From: Rhizorhabdus histidinilytica
GTDB lineage: Bacteria > Pseudomonadota > Alphaproteobacteria > Sphingomonadales > Sphingomonadaceae
Assembly (NCBI RefSeq): GCF_900167915.1
Contig: NZ_FUYM01000001.1
Coordinates: 558,001 to 622,000 of the forward strand
DNA: 64,000 bases
Reading direction: 5' to 3'
The position numbers and the translations under genes were made by a program. The notes below the pieces were generated by a model, which saw only the letters and a list, made by a program, of their open reading frames with translations, did no database searches and was not told the DNA's origin. Of this stretch, positions 16,481 through 25,380 are shown piece by piece (position 1 is the stretch's first letter; each line of letters starts with the position of its first letter).

Positions 16481-17635
16481 TCACACCATCTCGTCCATCC
16501 TGATCCAGCGGCGCTCGGCGTCGGCCCGTTCGACCGCCTCGACCACGCGGTGGACGGCGGCGGCTTCGGTGAAGCTCGGCGATCCCTCGCCGCCCGATCG
16601 GATCGCGGCGGCCATGTTGGCGAACATCCAGTCCATCGCCACGAACGGGCGCGGGCCGGTCTCGCCGCCGATCGTGCCGGGCACTGCATAATAGGCGGGA
16701 TCGATCTCCACCTCGGCGCAGGCGCGCTCGCCATAGGGCATCAGCCGCGCGTCGCCGGCATAGAGCTTGGCCGAGAGCAGGTTGCCGAAGCTGGAGTCGC
16801 TCAGCAGCAGCCGGCCGCGATCGCCCCAGACCTCGACCCGCCAGCCCTCGGTATCGGGCACGCACCAGCCGGCCTGGAGACTGCCGATCGCGCCGTTGGC
16901 CATGCGCAGCGTGGCGGTGCCCAGGTCGTGGGTCTCGGGGCGCAGCACGTCGCCATTGGGCAGGAACCATTCGGGCACGCCGGTCGCCAGCAGGCCGGTG
17001 GCCTCCTCGACCGGCCCGATCAGATGGGTGAGGAACAACAGCGAGTGGGTCGCGAAATTGCGCCAGCCGCTGCCGCCGCTGCTCTTCTCGGCCAGCCAGT
17101 AATAGGGGTCGGTATTGCCGGACCAGGCGCTGTAGCAATAGGGTTTGTCGTTCTCGACGATCAGCGGCAGGAACAGCTGGACGTGGAAGCCCAGCGGCTT
17201 GCCGATGAAACCGGCGTCGATCATCGCCTTCATCTGCTGGGCGGGCGGCGACCAGCGGAACTGCGCGTCGACCACGCCGACCACGCCCGCCGCCTTCTGC
17301 GCATCGCGCATCGCGTCGGCGTCGGCGACCGAGGTGGCGAAGGGCAGCGCATCATAGACGTGCTTGCCGTTCCTCAGCGCGGCCATCACCATCGGGAAGC
17401 GGAAGGAGGGGCGGGTGCCGACATCGATGATGTCGAGATCGGGATCGGCCGACATCTCCTCATGGTTCCAATAGGCCTTGGGAATGCCGAAATCGGCGGC
17501 GGCCTTTTCGGCGGTCTCGCGGCGAGAGGTGCAGATCGCCGCGACCTCGACCCCCTCGATCCTGCGCCACGCCGCGCCATGGACTTTGAGGCTCCAGTTC
17601 GCGCTGATGATGCCTACCTTGAGCGGCTTCGCCAT
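16481..17635 (-). CDS. Gfo/Idh/MocA family oxidoreductase with altered active site
   Basis: A 384-residue two-domain dehydrogenase of the glucose-fructose oxidoreductase/inositol dehydrogenase family: N-terminal Rossmann fold (KVGIISANWSLKVHG) and C-terminal mixed sheet domain. The usual EKP motif with catalytic Lys reads DALPFA in GKHVYDALPFATSV, so the Lys is absent. The later D-x-G-x-H block reads NFATH, keeping the His. It may therefore be a binding protein, or a lyase or enzyme of changed chemistry. Transcribed alone, divergent from an SDR. Confidence 0.87.
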   Translation of the reverse strand: MAKPLKVGIISANWSLKVHGAAWRRIEGVEVAAICTSRRETAEKAAADFGIPKAYWNHEEMSADPDLDIIDVGTRPSFRFPMVMAALRNGKHVYDALPFATSVADADAMRDAQKAAGVVGVVDAQFRWSPPAQQMKAMIDAGFIGKPLGFHVQLFLPLIVENDKPYCYSAWSGNTDPYYWLAEKSSGGSGWRNFATHSLLFLTHLIGPVEEATGLLATGVPEWFLPNGDVLRPETHDLGTATLRMANGAIGSLQAGWCVPDTEGWRVEVWGDRGRLLLSDSSFGNLLSAKLYAGDARLMPYGERACAEVEIDPAYYAVPGTIGGETGPRPFVAMDWMFANMAAAIRSGGEGSPSFTEAAAVHRVVEAVERADAERRWIRMDEMV

Positions 17636-17707
17636 AGGACCGTCTCCCTCTCTTTCCGATCGAGACTGGCCCAGTCCGCCGCGACGGAAAACCGCCGGCC
17701 ACGGCCT

Positions 17708-17721
17708 ATCACCTATGTGAT
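17708..17721. promoter_or_regulatory. Inverted repeat ATCAC-CTAT-GTGAT, candidate operator
   Basis: A perfect 5-4-5 inverted repeat in the 162-bp gap between the divergent Gfo/Idh and SDR genes. Place and shape fit a dimeric regulator, but the arms are short and no other copy was found. Confidence 0.25.
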
Positions 17722-17797
17722 CTTGCGGCTCGCGGCCGTCGCGCGGATTGGCGATGGCGCGCGCCGCCGCTTATGCCGATGCCCGAGAGGACAACGC

Positions 17798-18760
17798 ATG
17801 GACCGGATCGATTTCAGCGGGCAGGTGGCGGTGGTGACCGGCGCGGGCGGCGCGCTCGGCAGCGCCTTCTGCCGCGAGCTGGCGAAGCGCGGGGCGGCGA
17901 TCGTCGCCAATGATCTGGGCGGCAGCACCACCGGTGAGGGCGGGTCGACCGACTATGCCGACGCGATCGTCCGCGAGCTGCGCGCGGGGGGCGGAAGGGC
18001 GGTCGCGAACTATGACAGCGTCGCCTCGGCCGCCGGCGGACAGGCGATCATCGATGCGGCGCTCGAACATTTCGGCCGGGTCGACATCGTCATCAGCAAC
18101 GCCGGCAACCAGCGCAACGCGCCGTTCGGCACGCTGACCGAGGAGGATATCGAGGCGGTCTACGCCGTCCATGTGAAGGGCGCGTTCAACGTCTGCCAGC
18201 CCGCCTATCGCGAGATGGTGAAGCAGGGCTATGGCCGGCTGGTGCTGGTCGGCTCGCAATCGGGGGTGTTCGGCAACCCGATGCGCGCCAATTACGGATC
18301 GGCCAAGACCGCGATGATCGGGCTGATGAACGTGATCGCGCAGGAGGCGCCCGCCGGCATCGCGGTCAACACGCTGTTTCCCAATGCCCAGGGCGGGCGG
18401 TTGGGCGGCACGCCGCTGGCCGAGCGGCCCGACATCGATTTCCTGAAGGCGGCGGGCGAACGGACCCGCCACTTCGCCGATGCGATGAAGCCCGAATTCG
18501 TCGCGGCGCTGGCCTGCTACATGGCGAGCCGCCAGTGCGACAGCTCGCAGAACATGTATTCGGTGCTGGGCGGCAAATATTCGCGGCTGTTCGTAGGGTT
18601 GACCGAGGGCTGGTACACGCCGGGCCCCGACGCGCCGAGCTGCGACGACATCCTCGCCCATATTGGCGAGATCGACGATCGCGGCCGCTATGCGGTGCCG
18701 CTGAGCGGGCTCGACGAGATGGACACGGTGCTCGCGGCGCGGCGCTCGGCCCATGGCTGA
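17798..18760 (+). CDS. SDR, 17-beta-HSD4/MFE-2-like
   Basis: A 320-residue SDR longer than the classical type, like the dehydrogenase part of peroxisomal multifunctional enzyme 2. It has VTGAGGALGSAF, NDLGGSTTGEGG, SNAGNQRN, the active-site Ser in LVGSQSG and NYGSAK. The long C-terminal tail (TEGWYTPGPDAPSCDDILAH) matches this subgroup. It would act on a beta-hydroxyacyl-CoA or a steroid-like alcohol. It overlaps the thioesterase by 8 nt. Confidence 0.92.
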   Translation: MDRIDFSGQVAVVTGAGGALGSAFCRELAKRGAAIVANDLGGSTTGEGGSTDYADAIVRELRAGGGRAVANYDSVASAAGGQAIIDAALEHFGRVDIVISNAGNQRNAPFGTLTEEDIEAVYAVHVKGAFNVCQPAYREMVKQGYGRLVLVGSQSGVFGNPMRANYGSAKTAMIGLMNVIAQEAPAGIAVNTLFPNAQGGRLGGTPLAERPDIDFLKAAGERTRHFADAMKPEFVAALACYMASRQCDSSQNMYSVLGGKYSRLFVGLTEGWYTPGPDAPSCDDILAHIGEIDDRGRYAVPLSGLDEMDTVLAARRSAHG

Positions 18761-19658
18761 CGGCGGGGTCGAGCATGGCGGGGATGCGGAGATGCGCGTC
18801 TCGGCCGGCGAGATACTGGCGATCGAGCCGGTCGGCGAGGACCGCTTCATCGGCGGCGCGGGCGGCGTCAACCATATCGGCACGGTGTTTGGCGGCCGTC
18901 TGGCGGCGCAGGCGCTGCTGAGCGCGGCCCGCACCGTCGAGGCGATGCCGCCCACCTCGCTGCACGGCTATTTCCTGGCGCCGGCGCAGATATCCCTGCC
19001 GATCGAATATCGGGTGGAGCGGCTGCGCGACAGCCGGCGCTTCGCCCATCGCCAGGTGACGGCGGTGCAGGAGGGGCGGGCGGTGTTCACGCTGCTCTGC
19101 CAGTTCCATGCGCCCGAGGACGGTTTCGTCCACCAGGCGGCGGCGATGCCCGACGTGCCGCCGCCGGAGGAGGTCCCGACCCTCCAGCAATTCGTGCGCG
19201 ACAATGGCGACCGCCTCGATTTCGCGGCGATCCGCAACTTCTCCGGTGCGCTGCCGATCGAGATGCGCGCGATCGCGCCCGAGGCCTATTTCTACGAGCG
19301 GCCGCGGGAGCCGGAGCGCGCCTTCTGGTTCCGCCTGCCCGGCGCGGCGACGATCGACGATCCGCGCGAACAGGCCTGCCTGCTCGCCTATGCCAGCGAC
19401 TATTGGCTGGCGGGGGTGTCGGCGACGCCGCATGGCTTCCCCACCAACAGCAGCTCGCTGCTGATCTCCAGCCTTGACCACAGCCTTTGGTTCCACCGTC
19501 CGGTGCGCTGCGACGAGGGGTTGCTCCACCACACGCACAGCCCCGCCGCCGGCGACGGCCTCGGCTTCGCGCAGGGGCGGATCTTCGATCGGAGGGGGCG
19601 GCTGGTGGCGTCTACTGCGCAGGAATGCCTGCTGCGCCAATTGCGGCCGGACGCGTAG
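18753..19658 (+). CDS. tesB: Acyl-CoA thioesterase II (TesB family), double hot-dog
   Basis: A 301-residue thioesterase that frees CoA from acyl-CoA. N-terminal hot dog with FIGGAGGVNHIGTVFGGRLAAQAL and C-terminal hot dog with SLDHSLWFHRP (Asp of the TesB active site) and STAQECLLR (catalytic Gln). The length matches E. coli TesB (about 286) with a short extension. It lies between the SDR and the TauD-type dioxygenase with 8-nt overlap and 20-nt gap, so it is one operon. Confidence 0.93.
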   Translation: MADGGVEHGGDAEMRVSAGEILAIEPVGEDRFIGGAGGVNHIGTVFGGRLAAQALLSAARTVEAMPPTSLHGYFLAPAQISLPIEYRVERLRDSRRFAHRQVTAVQEGRAVFTLLCQFHAPEDGFVHQAAAMPDVPPPEEVPTLQQFVRDNGDRLDFAAIRNFSGALPIEMRAIAPEAYFYERPREPERAFWFRLPGAATIDDPREQACLLAYASDYWLAGVSATPHGFPTNSSSLLISSLDHSLWFHRPVRCDEGLLHHTHSPAAGDGLGFAQGRIFDRRGRLVASTAQECLLRQLRPDA

Positions 19659-19678
19659 CAAGGGAAGGAGATCAGGGC

Positions 19679-20527
19679 ATGGCGTTCACGGATACCCCGC
19701 TGGCCCCGGCGATCGGATCGATCGTTGAGGGGCTCGACCTGTCGCGGGACATGAGCGAGCCGACGATGCGCCGGCTGCTCGCGCTGCTGTTCGATCGCGG
19801 CGTGGTGGTGATCCCCGGCCAGACGATCGACGACGCGGCCTATGTCCGCTTCGCATCCTTCTTCGGAACCCCGCTCGACTTCTTCATTCCCGAACATCGC
19901 AACGCCGATTTCCCGGCGATCATCCGCATCAACAACGATCCGGCGACCCCCGCCATGATGCGCGACGGCGCGGTCCACTGGCATTCGGACAGCAGCTATG
20001 AGAGCGTGCCGGGCTGCGTCACCATGTTGTTCGGCAAGGAGGCGCCCGACAGCGGCGGCGAGACCCACTTCGCCAGCACCAGCGCCGCCTATGCCGACCT
20101 GCCCGAGGCGACCAGGGCGCGGATCGACGGGCTGGTCGCGCGCCACGAGCTGGGCCGCGCGCCCTGGATCGAGGGCGAGACGCGGCCCGATCCCAACCGG
20201 CCCCCGCGCAAGACCGACGCGCCGAGCCATCCGCTGGTGATGGTCCATCCGGTGACGGGCCGGAAGGGCATATTCACTTCGGGCACCGCCTATGCGATCG
20301 AAGGGATGGACGATGCCGAGGCGACGGCGCTGATCCGCGAGCTGCGCGAGCACATCGTCAGGCCTGCCTATCGCACCAGCTACAAGGTCCGGCCCGGCGA
20401 CATCGTGCTGTGGGACAATTTCGGCACCGTCCACTGCGCCAGCCCGATCGAATATTCCAACGAGGACGGCAAGCGCCGGCTGCTCCACCGGATCAGCACC
20501 AAGGGGGTGCCGGCGCTCTGTTCGTGA
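19679..20527 (+). CDS. TauD/TfdA family 2-oxoglutarate-dependent dioxygenase
   Basis: A 282-residue Fe(II)/2-oxoglutarate dioxygenase. Iron ligands H102-x-D104 (HWHSDSSYE) and distal H242 (FGTVHCAS), with the 2-oxoglutarate-binding Arg in the segment KRRLLHR. It would hydroxylate or cleave the substrate with O2. GGAAGGAG precedes the ATG. It is the last gene of the SDR/thioesterase operon and converges on the MFS gene. Confidence 0.93.
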   Translation: MAFTDTPLAPAIGSIVEGLDLSRDMSEPTMRRLLALLFDRGVVVIPGQTIDDAAYVRFASFFGTPLDFFIPEHRNADFPAIIRINNDPATPAMMRDGAVHWHSDSSYESVPGCVTMLFGKEAPDSGGETHFASTSAAYADLPEATRARIDGLVARHELGRAPWIEGETRPDPNRPPRKTDAPSHPLVMVHPVTGRKGIFTSGTAYAIEGMDDAEATALIRELREHIVRPAYRTSYKVRPGDIVLWDNFGTVHCASPIEYSNEDGKRRLLHRISTKGVPALCS

Positions 20528-20535
20528 CGCATCGT

Positions 20536-20556
20536 CCAGCCGGTCAGTCCGGCTGG
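20536..20556. terminator. Hairpin between convergent genes
   Basis: Perfect 8-bp stem CCAGCCGG / CCGGCTGG with a 5-nt loop, spanning the stop of the MFS gene and just after the dioxygenase stop. There is no U-run on either strand, so intrinsic termination would be weak. Confidence 0.35.
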
Positions 20557-21803
20557 CGTTCCGGATAGCGGCCCATCGCCAGATAGCAGCAGGCGGCGAG
20601 CGCGAACGAGGCCGAGGCGGCCATCAGCGCGAAGTTGTAGTTGCCGAAGATATCGTAGCCCTTGCCGATCATGCTGGCGCCGAAGGCCACGCCCAGCGCG
20701 ATGCCGAGGGTCGAGACGCCGTAGATCGAGGCATAGCTGCGCAGCCCGAAATAGCGGGCGATCATGAAGGCGACGATATCGATCTCCGCACCCTGGCCGA
20801 GGCCGATCAGCAGGATCGCGCCGTAGAACATCACCGGCGGCACATGGTCCTGCAGCAGGAACAGGCAGCCGACCGCCGGCAGTGCGTTGAGCACGAAGGC
20901 GACGGCGGGCGCCCAGAAGCGGTCGACCAGCAGCCCGCTGAGCAGCGCCCCCGCGGCGGCGGCCAAGCCGAGGGTGGAGACCGCCGCCACCGCCATCGAC
21001 GCCTCCAGCCCCTTCGAGACGGCAAGCGGCTTCATCTGCGACATCAGCGAGACGACCGGCACATAGTTTAGTACTGCCGCGGCGGTGAGGATGCGGACCT
21101 TGGGCTGGGCGAGCAGCACCCGCCAGCTGTCCGCCAGGCCATGGGCGGCGGTGGCGCCGACCCGTTCCTGCGCCTTGGTCGGCACCCAGAACCAGACCAG
21201 CGGCAGCGCCACCACCAGGACCAGGCTGCCAAGCAGAAGAAATCCGCCGGCAGTGCCGTAGTGGCTGATCACCGGGAACAGCGCCATCGGCACCAGCGCC
21301 CCGGCGATGGCGAGCCCGGATCGGCCGATCGCCAGGGCGGTGCCGCGTGTATGGTGGAAGGCACCGCTCAGGATGCGGGTGAAGGTGATACCGGTGGTCG
21401 ACATGCCGACCAGCGAAAAGAAGAAATAGGCCGCGTAATAATAATCGAGCGACCCGCGCATCAGCGCGAGCAGCCCATAGCCGATCGCGGTCAGCACCAG
21501 CCCGGTCGACAGAACCGGGCGGACGCCGAAACGATCGGTGAGCGCACCGACCACGGGCGCGGCGAAGGCGGTGACCAGGCCGAAGCTGTGGACCAGCGCG
21601 ATCTGTCCACGCGACCAGCCGAACTGGGCCTGGAGCGGCTCGACGAACAGGCTCGAGACCGCGGCGTAGAGCGAATAGCTGATCGATCCGCCGATCAGCG
21701 CGGCGAGGCCGGGCCGCCAGGCCTGGCGCCACTCGTGGACGACCATCGCCCCATGCGACCGGCCGTCGTGCGCTTCGCCCATTACCGTCCGATCAGCACG
21801 CAC
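20544..21803 (-). CDS. Major facilitator superfamily (MFS) transporter
   Basis: A 419-residue inner-membrane protein with about 12 membrane helices. The MFS loop motif between helices 2 and 3 is GALTDRFGVRPVLS. It resembles the OFA/monocarboxylate type with PLQAQFGWSRGQIAL. It probably takes up or exports a carboxylate of the pathway. The start is GTG at 21803 with GGGAGAG upstream; an ATG 21 nt further in is the alternative. Divergent from the crotonase operon. Confidence 0.92.
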   Translation of the reverse strand: MRADRTVMGEAHDGRSHGAMVVHEWRQAWRPGLAALIGGSISYSLYAAVSSLFVEPLQAQFGWSRGQIALVHSFGLVTAFAAPVVGALTDRFGVRPVLSTGLVLTAIGYGLLALMRGSLDYYYAAYFFFSLVGMSTTGITFTRILSGAFHHTRGTALAIGRSGLAIAGALVPMALFPVISHYGTAGGFLLLGSLVLVVALPLVWFWVPTKAQERVGATAAHGLADSWRVLLAQPKVRILTAAAVLNYVPVVSLMSQMKPLAVSKGLEASMAVAAVSTLGLAAAAGALLSGLLVDRFWAPAVAFVLNALPAVGCLFLLQDHVPPVMFYGAILLIGLGQGAEIDIVAFMIARYFGLRSYASIYGVSTLGIALGVAFGASMIGKGYDIFGNYNFALMAASASFALAACCYLAMGRYPERQPD

Positions 21804-21964
21804 ATCCGCTCTCCCGTTTCATATGGAGCAGTCCTGCGCCTGCGACACGCGGCGCGCAAACCGAATGACGGCACGGCACCGGCCCTACGCATATGTGTAC
21901 ATCCCGTGCGGCCCATTGCCACCTGTCAGACCCGTCACCACGATCGCCGGAGGAGGAGAGAGGC

Positions 21965-22762
21965 ATGTCGGACATTCTGGTCGAACGCCGCGACGAAGGC
22001 GTCGCGGTGGTGACGCTCAATCGCCCGCAACGGCTCAACGCGCTGACCCGCGAGGCCGTCGCCGCTCTCAACGCCACGCTCGACGGCATCGCTGCCGACG
22101 CCGGCTGTCGGGCGGTGATCCTGACCGGCGCGGGGCGCGGCTTCTGCTCGGGACAGGACCTCGCCGCCGCCAACGCGCGAAAGGGCGACCGGGCAAGCGG
22201 CGTCGTCGAGAAGCTGTTCTGGCAGGAGCAGTTCGCCGGCATGGGCAAGCGGCTGCGATCGATGCCGCAGCTCGTGATCGCGGCGGTCAACGGCCCGGCG
22301 GTGGGGGCGGGGATGGCGATCGCGCTGAGCGCCGACGTCCGCATCGCCACCCCTTCGGCGCGCTTCCTGGTCGCGGCGGTGCGGATCGGCCTGTCGGCGG
22401 GGGAGAGCGGGATCAGCTATCTGCTGCCGCGCATGATCGGCATCTCGCGCGCCTTCGACATATTGCTCACCGGCCGGCCGATCGAAGCCGAGGAGGCCGA
22501 GCGGATCGGGCTGGTGCTGCGGCTGGCCGAGCCGGCGGCGCTGGTCGACGAGGCGATCGGCTACGCGCGCGCGGTGCTCGCCAACAGCCCCTATTCGGTC
22601 GCGCACAGCAAGAAGCTGATGTGGGAGAATCTGGACGCCTCGTTCGATGCGGCGATCGGGGCGGAGAACCGCACCCAGATCCTCGCGACGATGACGCAGG
22701 ACTATGCGGAGGCGACCGCCGCCTTTGTCGAAAAGCGCCCGCCGCGCTTCGAGGGACGCTGA
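21965..22762 (+). CDS. Crotonase-fold protein (enoyl-CoA hydratase/isomerase family)
   Basis: A 265-residue crotonase with VVTLNRPQRLNAL, FCSGQDL and AVGAGMAIALSAD. As in the protein at 13035-13838, the two glutamates of classical hydratases are not where expected (GAGMAI and FLVAAVRIG), while a Glu occurs in SAGESGISYLLPR. GGAGGAGAGAGG gives a strong ribosome site. It is followed by two duplicated SDRs with short gaps, so it is the first gene of a three-gene operon. Confidence 0.88.
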   Translation: MSDILVERRDEGVAVVTLNRPQRLNALTREAVAALNATLDGIAADAGCRAVILTGAGRGFCSGQDLAAANARKGDRASGVVEKLFWQEQFAGMGKRLRSMPQLVIAAVNGPAVGAGMAIALSADVRIATPSARFLVAAVRIGLSAGESGISYLLPRMIGISRAFDILLTGRPIEAEEAERIGLVLRLAEPAALVDEAIGYARAVLANSPYSVAHSKKLMWENLDASFDAAIGAENRTQILATMTQDYAEATAAFVEKRPPRFEGR

Positions 22763-22777
22763 CGCAAGGGAGGATCG

Positions 22778-23581
22778 ATGGACCTGGGTCTGACAGGCAA
22801 GCGCGCGCTGGTGACGGGCAGCAGTTCGGGGATCGGCGCTGGTATCGCGCGAATGCTGGCGGCGGAGGGCTGCGCGGTCGTCGTCCATGGCCGCGATGCC
22901 GCGCGCGCCGAGGCGGTGGCGCGTTCCATCCGAGACGCCGGAGGCGAGGTCGACTGCGCGATCGGCGATCTGGCCGGTGACGCCGGTGCCGATGCCGTCG
23001 CCGCCCGAGCGGGCGCGATCGACGTCCTCGTCAACAACGCCGGAGGCGCGGCCGGCACGAGCGCGCAGAGTTGGGCACAGGTCGAGCTGGCGGCTTGGAT
23101 CGAGACCTATCAGGGCAATGTCGGCTCCGCGGCGCGGATGATCCAGCGGCTGCTGCCGGGGATGCGGCAGCGCGGCTGGGGACGGATCATCAACATCGCC
23201 AGCGCCGCCGCGACCCAGCCGATCGCCTTCGGCCCCGATTATGGGGCCGCCAAGGCGGCGGTGATCAACCTGACGTCGAGTCTCGCCAAGGCATTGGGAC
23301 CCTGCGGCGTCACCGCCAACAGCGTCAGCCCAGGCATCATCCTCACTCCGGCGGTCGAGCGATGGCTCGACGGGCTGCGCGAGCCGATGGGCTGGCAGGG
23401 GCTCGACCAGGCCGCGCTGGAGAGGAAGGTGACCGAGACGATGGTGCCGACCCTGGTCGGCCGTATCGGCCGGGTCGAGGATATCGGCCACGCGGTCTGC
23501 ATGGTGGCGAGCCCGGCCTCGGGCTACATGACCGGCGCCAACATCCGCATCGACGGCGGCCAGGTGCAGAGCATCAACTGA
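22778..23581 (+). CDS. SDR, tandem copy 1
   Basis: A 267-residue SDR: TGSSSGIGAGIA cofactor loop, NNAGG, Ser in NIASAAA and Tyr-Lys in YGAAK; C-terminal TGANIRIDGGQV. It is a close paralogue of the next gene, with near-identical DNA in the first 120 bp and a shared end. The 15-nt gap to the crotonase and 17-nt gap to the second copy indicate one transcript. Substrate unknown. Confidence 0.94.
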   Translation: MDLGLTGKRALVTGSSSGIGAGIARMLAAEGCAVVVHGRDAARAEAVARSIRDAGGEVDCAIGDLAGDAGADAVAARAGAIDVLVNNAGGAAGTSAQSWAQVELAAWIETYQGNVGSAARMIQRLLPGMRQRGWGRIINIASAAATQPIAFGPDYGAAKAAVINLTSSLAKALGPCGVTANSVSPGIILTPAVERWLDGLREPMGWQGLDQAALERKVTETMVPTLVGRIGRVEDIGHAVCMVASPASGYMTGANIRIDGGQVQSIN

Positions 23582-23598
23582 ACCGGGAGGACGCGGCG

Positions 23599-24387
23599 AT
23601 GGACCTTCGCCTGACGGGTAAACGCGCACTGGTGACGGGCAGCAGTTCGGGCATCGGCGCGGCGGCGGCGCGCATGCTCGCCGAGGAGGGCTGCGCGGTC
23701 GTCGTCCACGGCCGCGATCCCGCGCGTGCCGAGACCGTCGCAGCCGGGATCAGGGAGGCGGGCGGCACCGCCCATGTCGCGCTCGGCGATCTCGCCACGC
23801 CGGACGGCGCCGATGCCGTGATCGCCGCGGTGCGGGCGATCTGGCCCGACGGGCCGGACATCCTCGTCAACAATGCCGGCGGCTCGGCTGCGAGCCCGCA
23901 AGCTTGGGAGGAGATCGCCGACGAGACCTGGCTCGCCAGCTACCAGAAGAACGTCGTCGCGGCGGTACGGCTGATCCGGGCCTTCCTGCCGGCGATGAAG
24001 GCGCGCGGCTGGGGGCGGCTGATCCAGGTCGGCAGCGCCAGCGGAGCACAGCCTGTGCCGGTACTGCCCGACTATGCAGCGGCCAAGGCTGCGATCAACA
24101 ATATGAGCGTGGCGCTGGCGCGGACCCTGGCCGGCAGCGGCGTCACCGCCAACACCGTGTCGCCGGGCCGCACCCTCACCCCGGCGGTCGAGCGCGCCTT
24201 TGCCGGACGCGGCGCCAATGCGGCCTGGAGTGCCGACCAGGGCGACGGCGGCAGCGCCGGAGCCGTGGCGATCGGAACGCCAGAGGACATCGCCTTCGCG
24301 ATCTGCACGATCGCGAGCCCGCGCTCGGGCTTCGTTACCGGCGCCAATATCCGCGTCGACGGCGGTCAGGTGAAGGGCGTCAACTGA
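23599..24387 (+). CDS. SDR, tandem copy 2
   Basis: A 262-residue SDR with TGSSSGIGAAAA, NNAGG, Ser in VGSASG and YAAAK. It shares with copy 1 the runs KRALVTGSSSGIGA and EGCAVVVHGRD and the end TGANIRVDGGQV. The middle and substrate-loop parts differ (a Gly/Ala-rich insertion near ADQGDGGSAGA), so specificity has probably diverged. GGGAGG precedes the ATG. Confidence 0.94.
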   Translation: MDLRLTGKRALVTGSSSGIGAAAARMLAEEGCAVVVHGRDPARAETVAAGIREAGGTAHVALGDLATPDGADAVIAAVRAIWPDGPDILVNNAGGSAASPQAWEEIADETWLASYQKNVVAAVRLIRAFLPAMKARGWGRLIQVGSASGAQPVPVLPDYAAAKAAINNMSVALARTLAGSGVTANTVSPGRTLTPAVERAFAGRGANAAWSADQGDGGSAGAVAIGTPEDIAFAICTIASPRSGFVTGANIRVDGGQVKGVN

Positions 24388-24455
24388 GCCCGGCTGGGCG
24401 CGCGGGACAGTCATCACATCCCTGATCAGAAGGGGGCGGGTCTGATCGGGCGGGG

Positions 24456-25097
24456 TCAGGGCTGGTGGACGGGGCGCAGACACAGCGTCACGATCATGTC
24501 GATGCCCTCCGCCAGGAAGCTATCCTCGGGCATGACCGGCCGGCCTTCGGCGAGGTCGCAGTCGCGATCGAAGATCATGTCGAACAATGAGCAGCAGGCA
24601 TAGCGGAGGCGGTGCATCAGCAGGTCGTGGGGAATATCCCCCGCCAGGTCCTTGAGCAGGCCGATCGCCTCCAGGCTGGCTGGGGTCGTCCCCATTTCAC
24701 GCGCGCGCAGCTCCTGCCCCTGACGCCAGCGTAGCGCATGGCGGAAGAAGGCGGTGTAGCGGTGGACGCCCCGGGCATCGAGCAGCTCGTAATTGGGTTG
24801 CACCAGCAGGCGTGCCACGGTGTGCGGATCGCGGGTCTGGCCACGCTCATATATCTGGCGCAGAAGCATTTTCCGACGTGCTTCGAGCGCCGGCAGCCGA
24901 TGCTGCCAGATCGCCCGGATCAGCTCGGCCCGATCGCCGAAATGATAGTTCACCGCCGACTTGTTGGCGACGTTCGCCTCCAGCCCGATCTGGCGCAACG
25001 ACACCGCGTCGATCCCGTGGCTGCCGAACAGCCGTTCGGCGGCTTCGATGATCGCCATGGGCGTCGATTTATAGGGACGGGAAGGGTGGCCGGCCAT
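24456..25097 (-). CDS. TetR family transcriptional regulator
   Basis: A 213-residue repressor-type protein. N-terminal helix-turn-helix at residues 13-55 (IIEAAERLFGSHGIDAVSLR, then NKSAVNYHFGDRAELI), followed by an all-helical ligand domain. I chose the ATG at 25097; the frame stays open 65 codons upstream but has no coding-like sequence there. It lies between the SDR operon and the second TonB receptor and may regulate either. Confidence 0.9.
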   Translation of the reverse strand: MAGHPSRPYKSTPMAIIEAAERLFGSHGIDAVSLRQIGLEANVANKSAVNYHFGDRAELIRAIWQHRLPALEARRKMLLRQIYERGQTRDPHTVARLLVQPNYELLDARGVHRYTAFFRHALRWRQGQELRAREMGTTPASLEAIGLLKDLAGDIPHDLLMHRLRYACCSLFDMIFDRDCDLAEGRPVMPEDSFLAEGIDMIVTLCLRPVHQP

Positions 25098-25380
25098 GTC
25101 GATGGGGGTGCGCCGAACACCCCGCGCGGTCAAGCGGTTCGCGTTTCGGCACCGGCCCTCGTCGGGGGTGCGCCGCGGCGAGTGCGGCACCTCCGCGACG
25201 GCCGGCGAGACGCCCGCCGGCCGGGTTCCGACATATATCAGATAGACGATGAGGCGGCTTCCTTGCCGGCCGGACTCTTTGGGGCGGGGCACGAACCGGA
25301 TATCAGGATGGGGCGAGGCCAGAGAATGGCCCGGGGATCACCGTACCAACCTAGCCATTTAGATTTTTTGGGGAGGAAGC

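Noticed and set aside
24422-24429. Palindrome CTGATCAG between SDR and TetR genes as TetR operator
   Set aside because: Only 8 bp and located between the 3' ends of convergent genes, not at a promoter.
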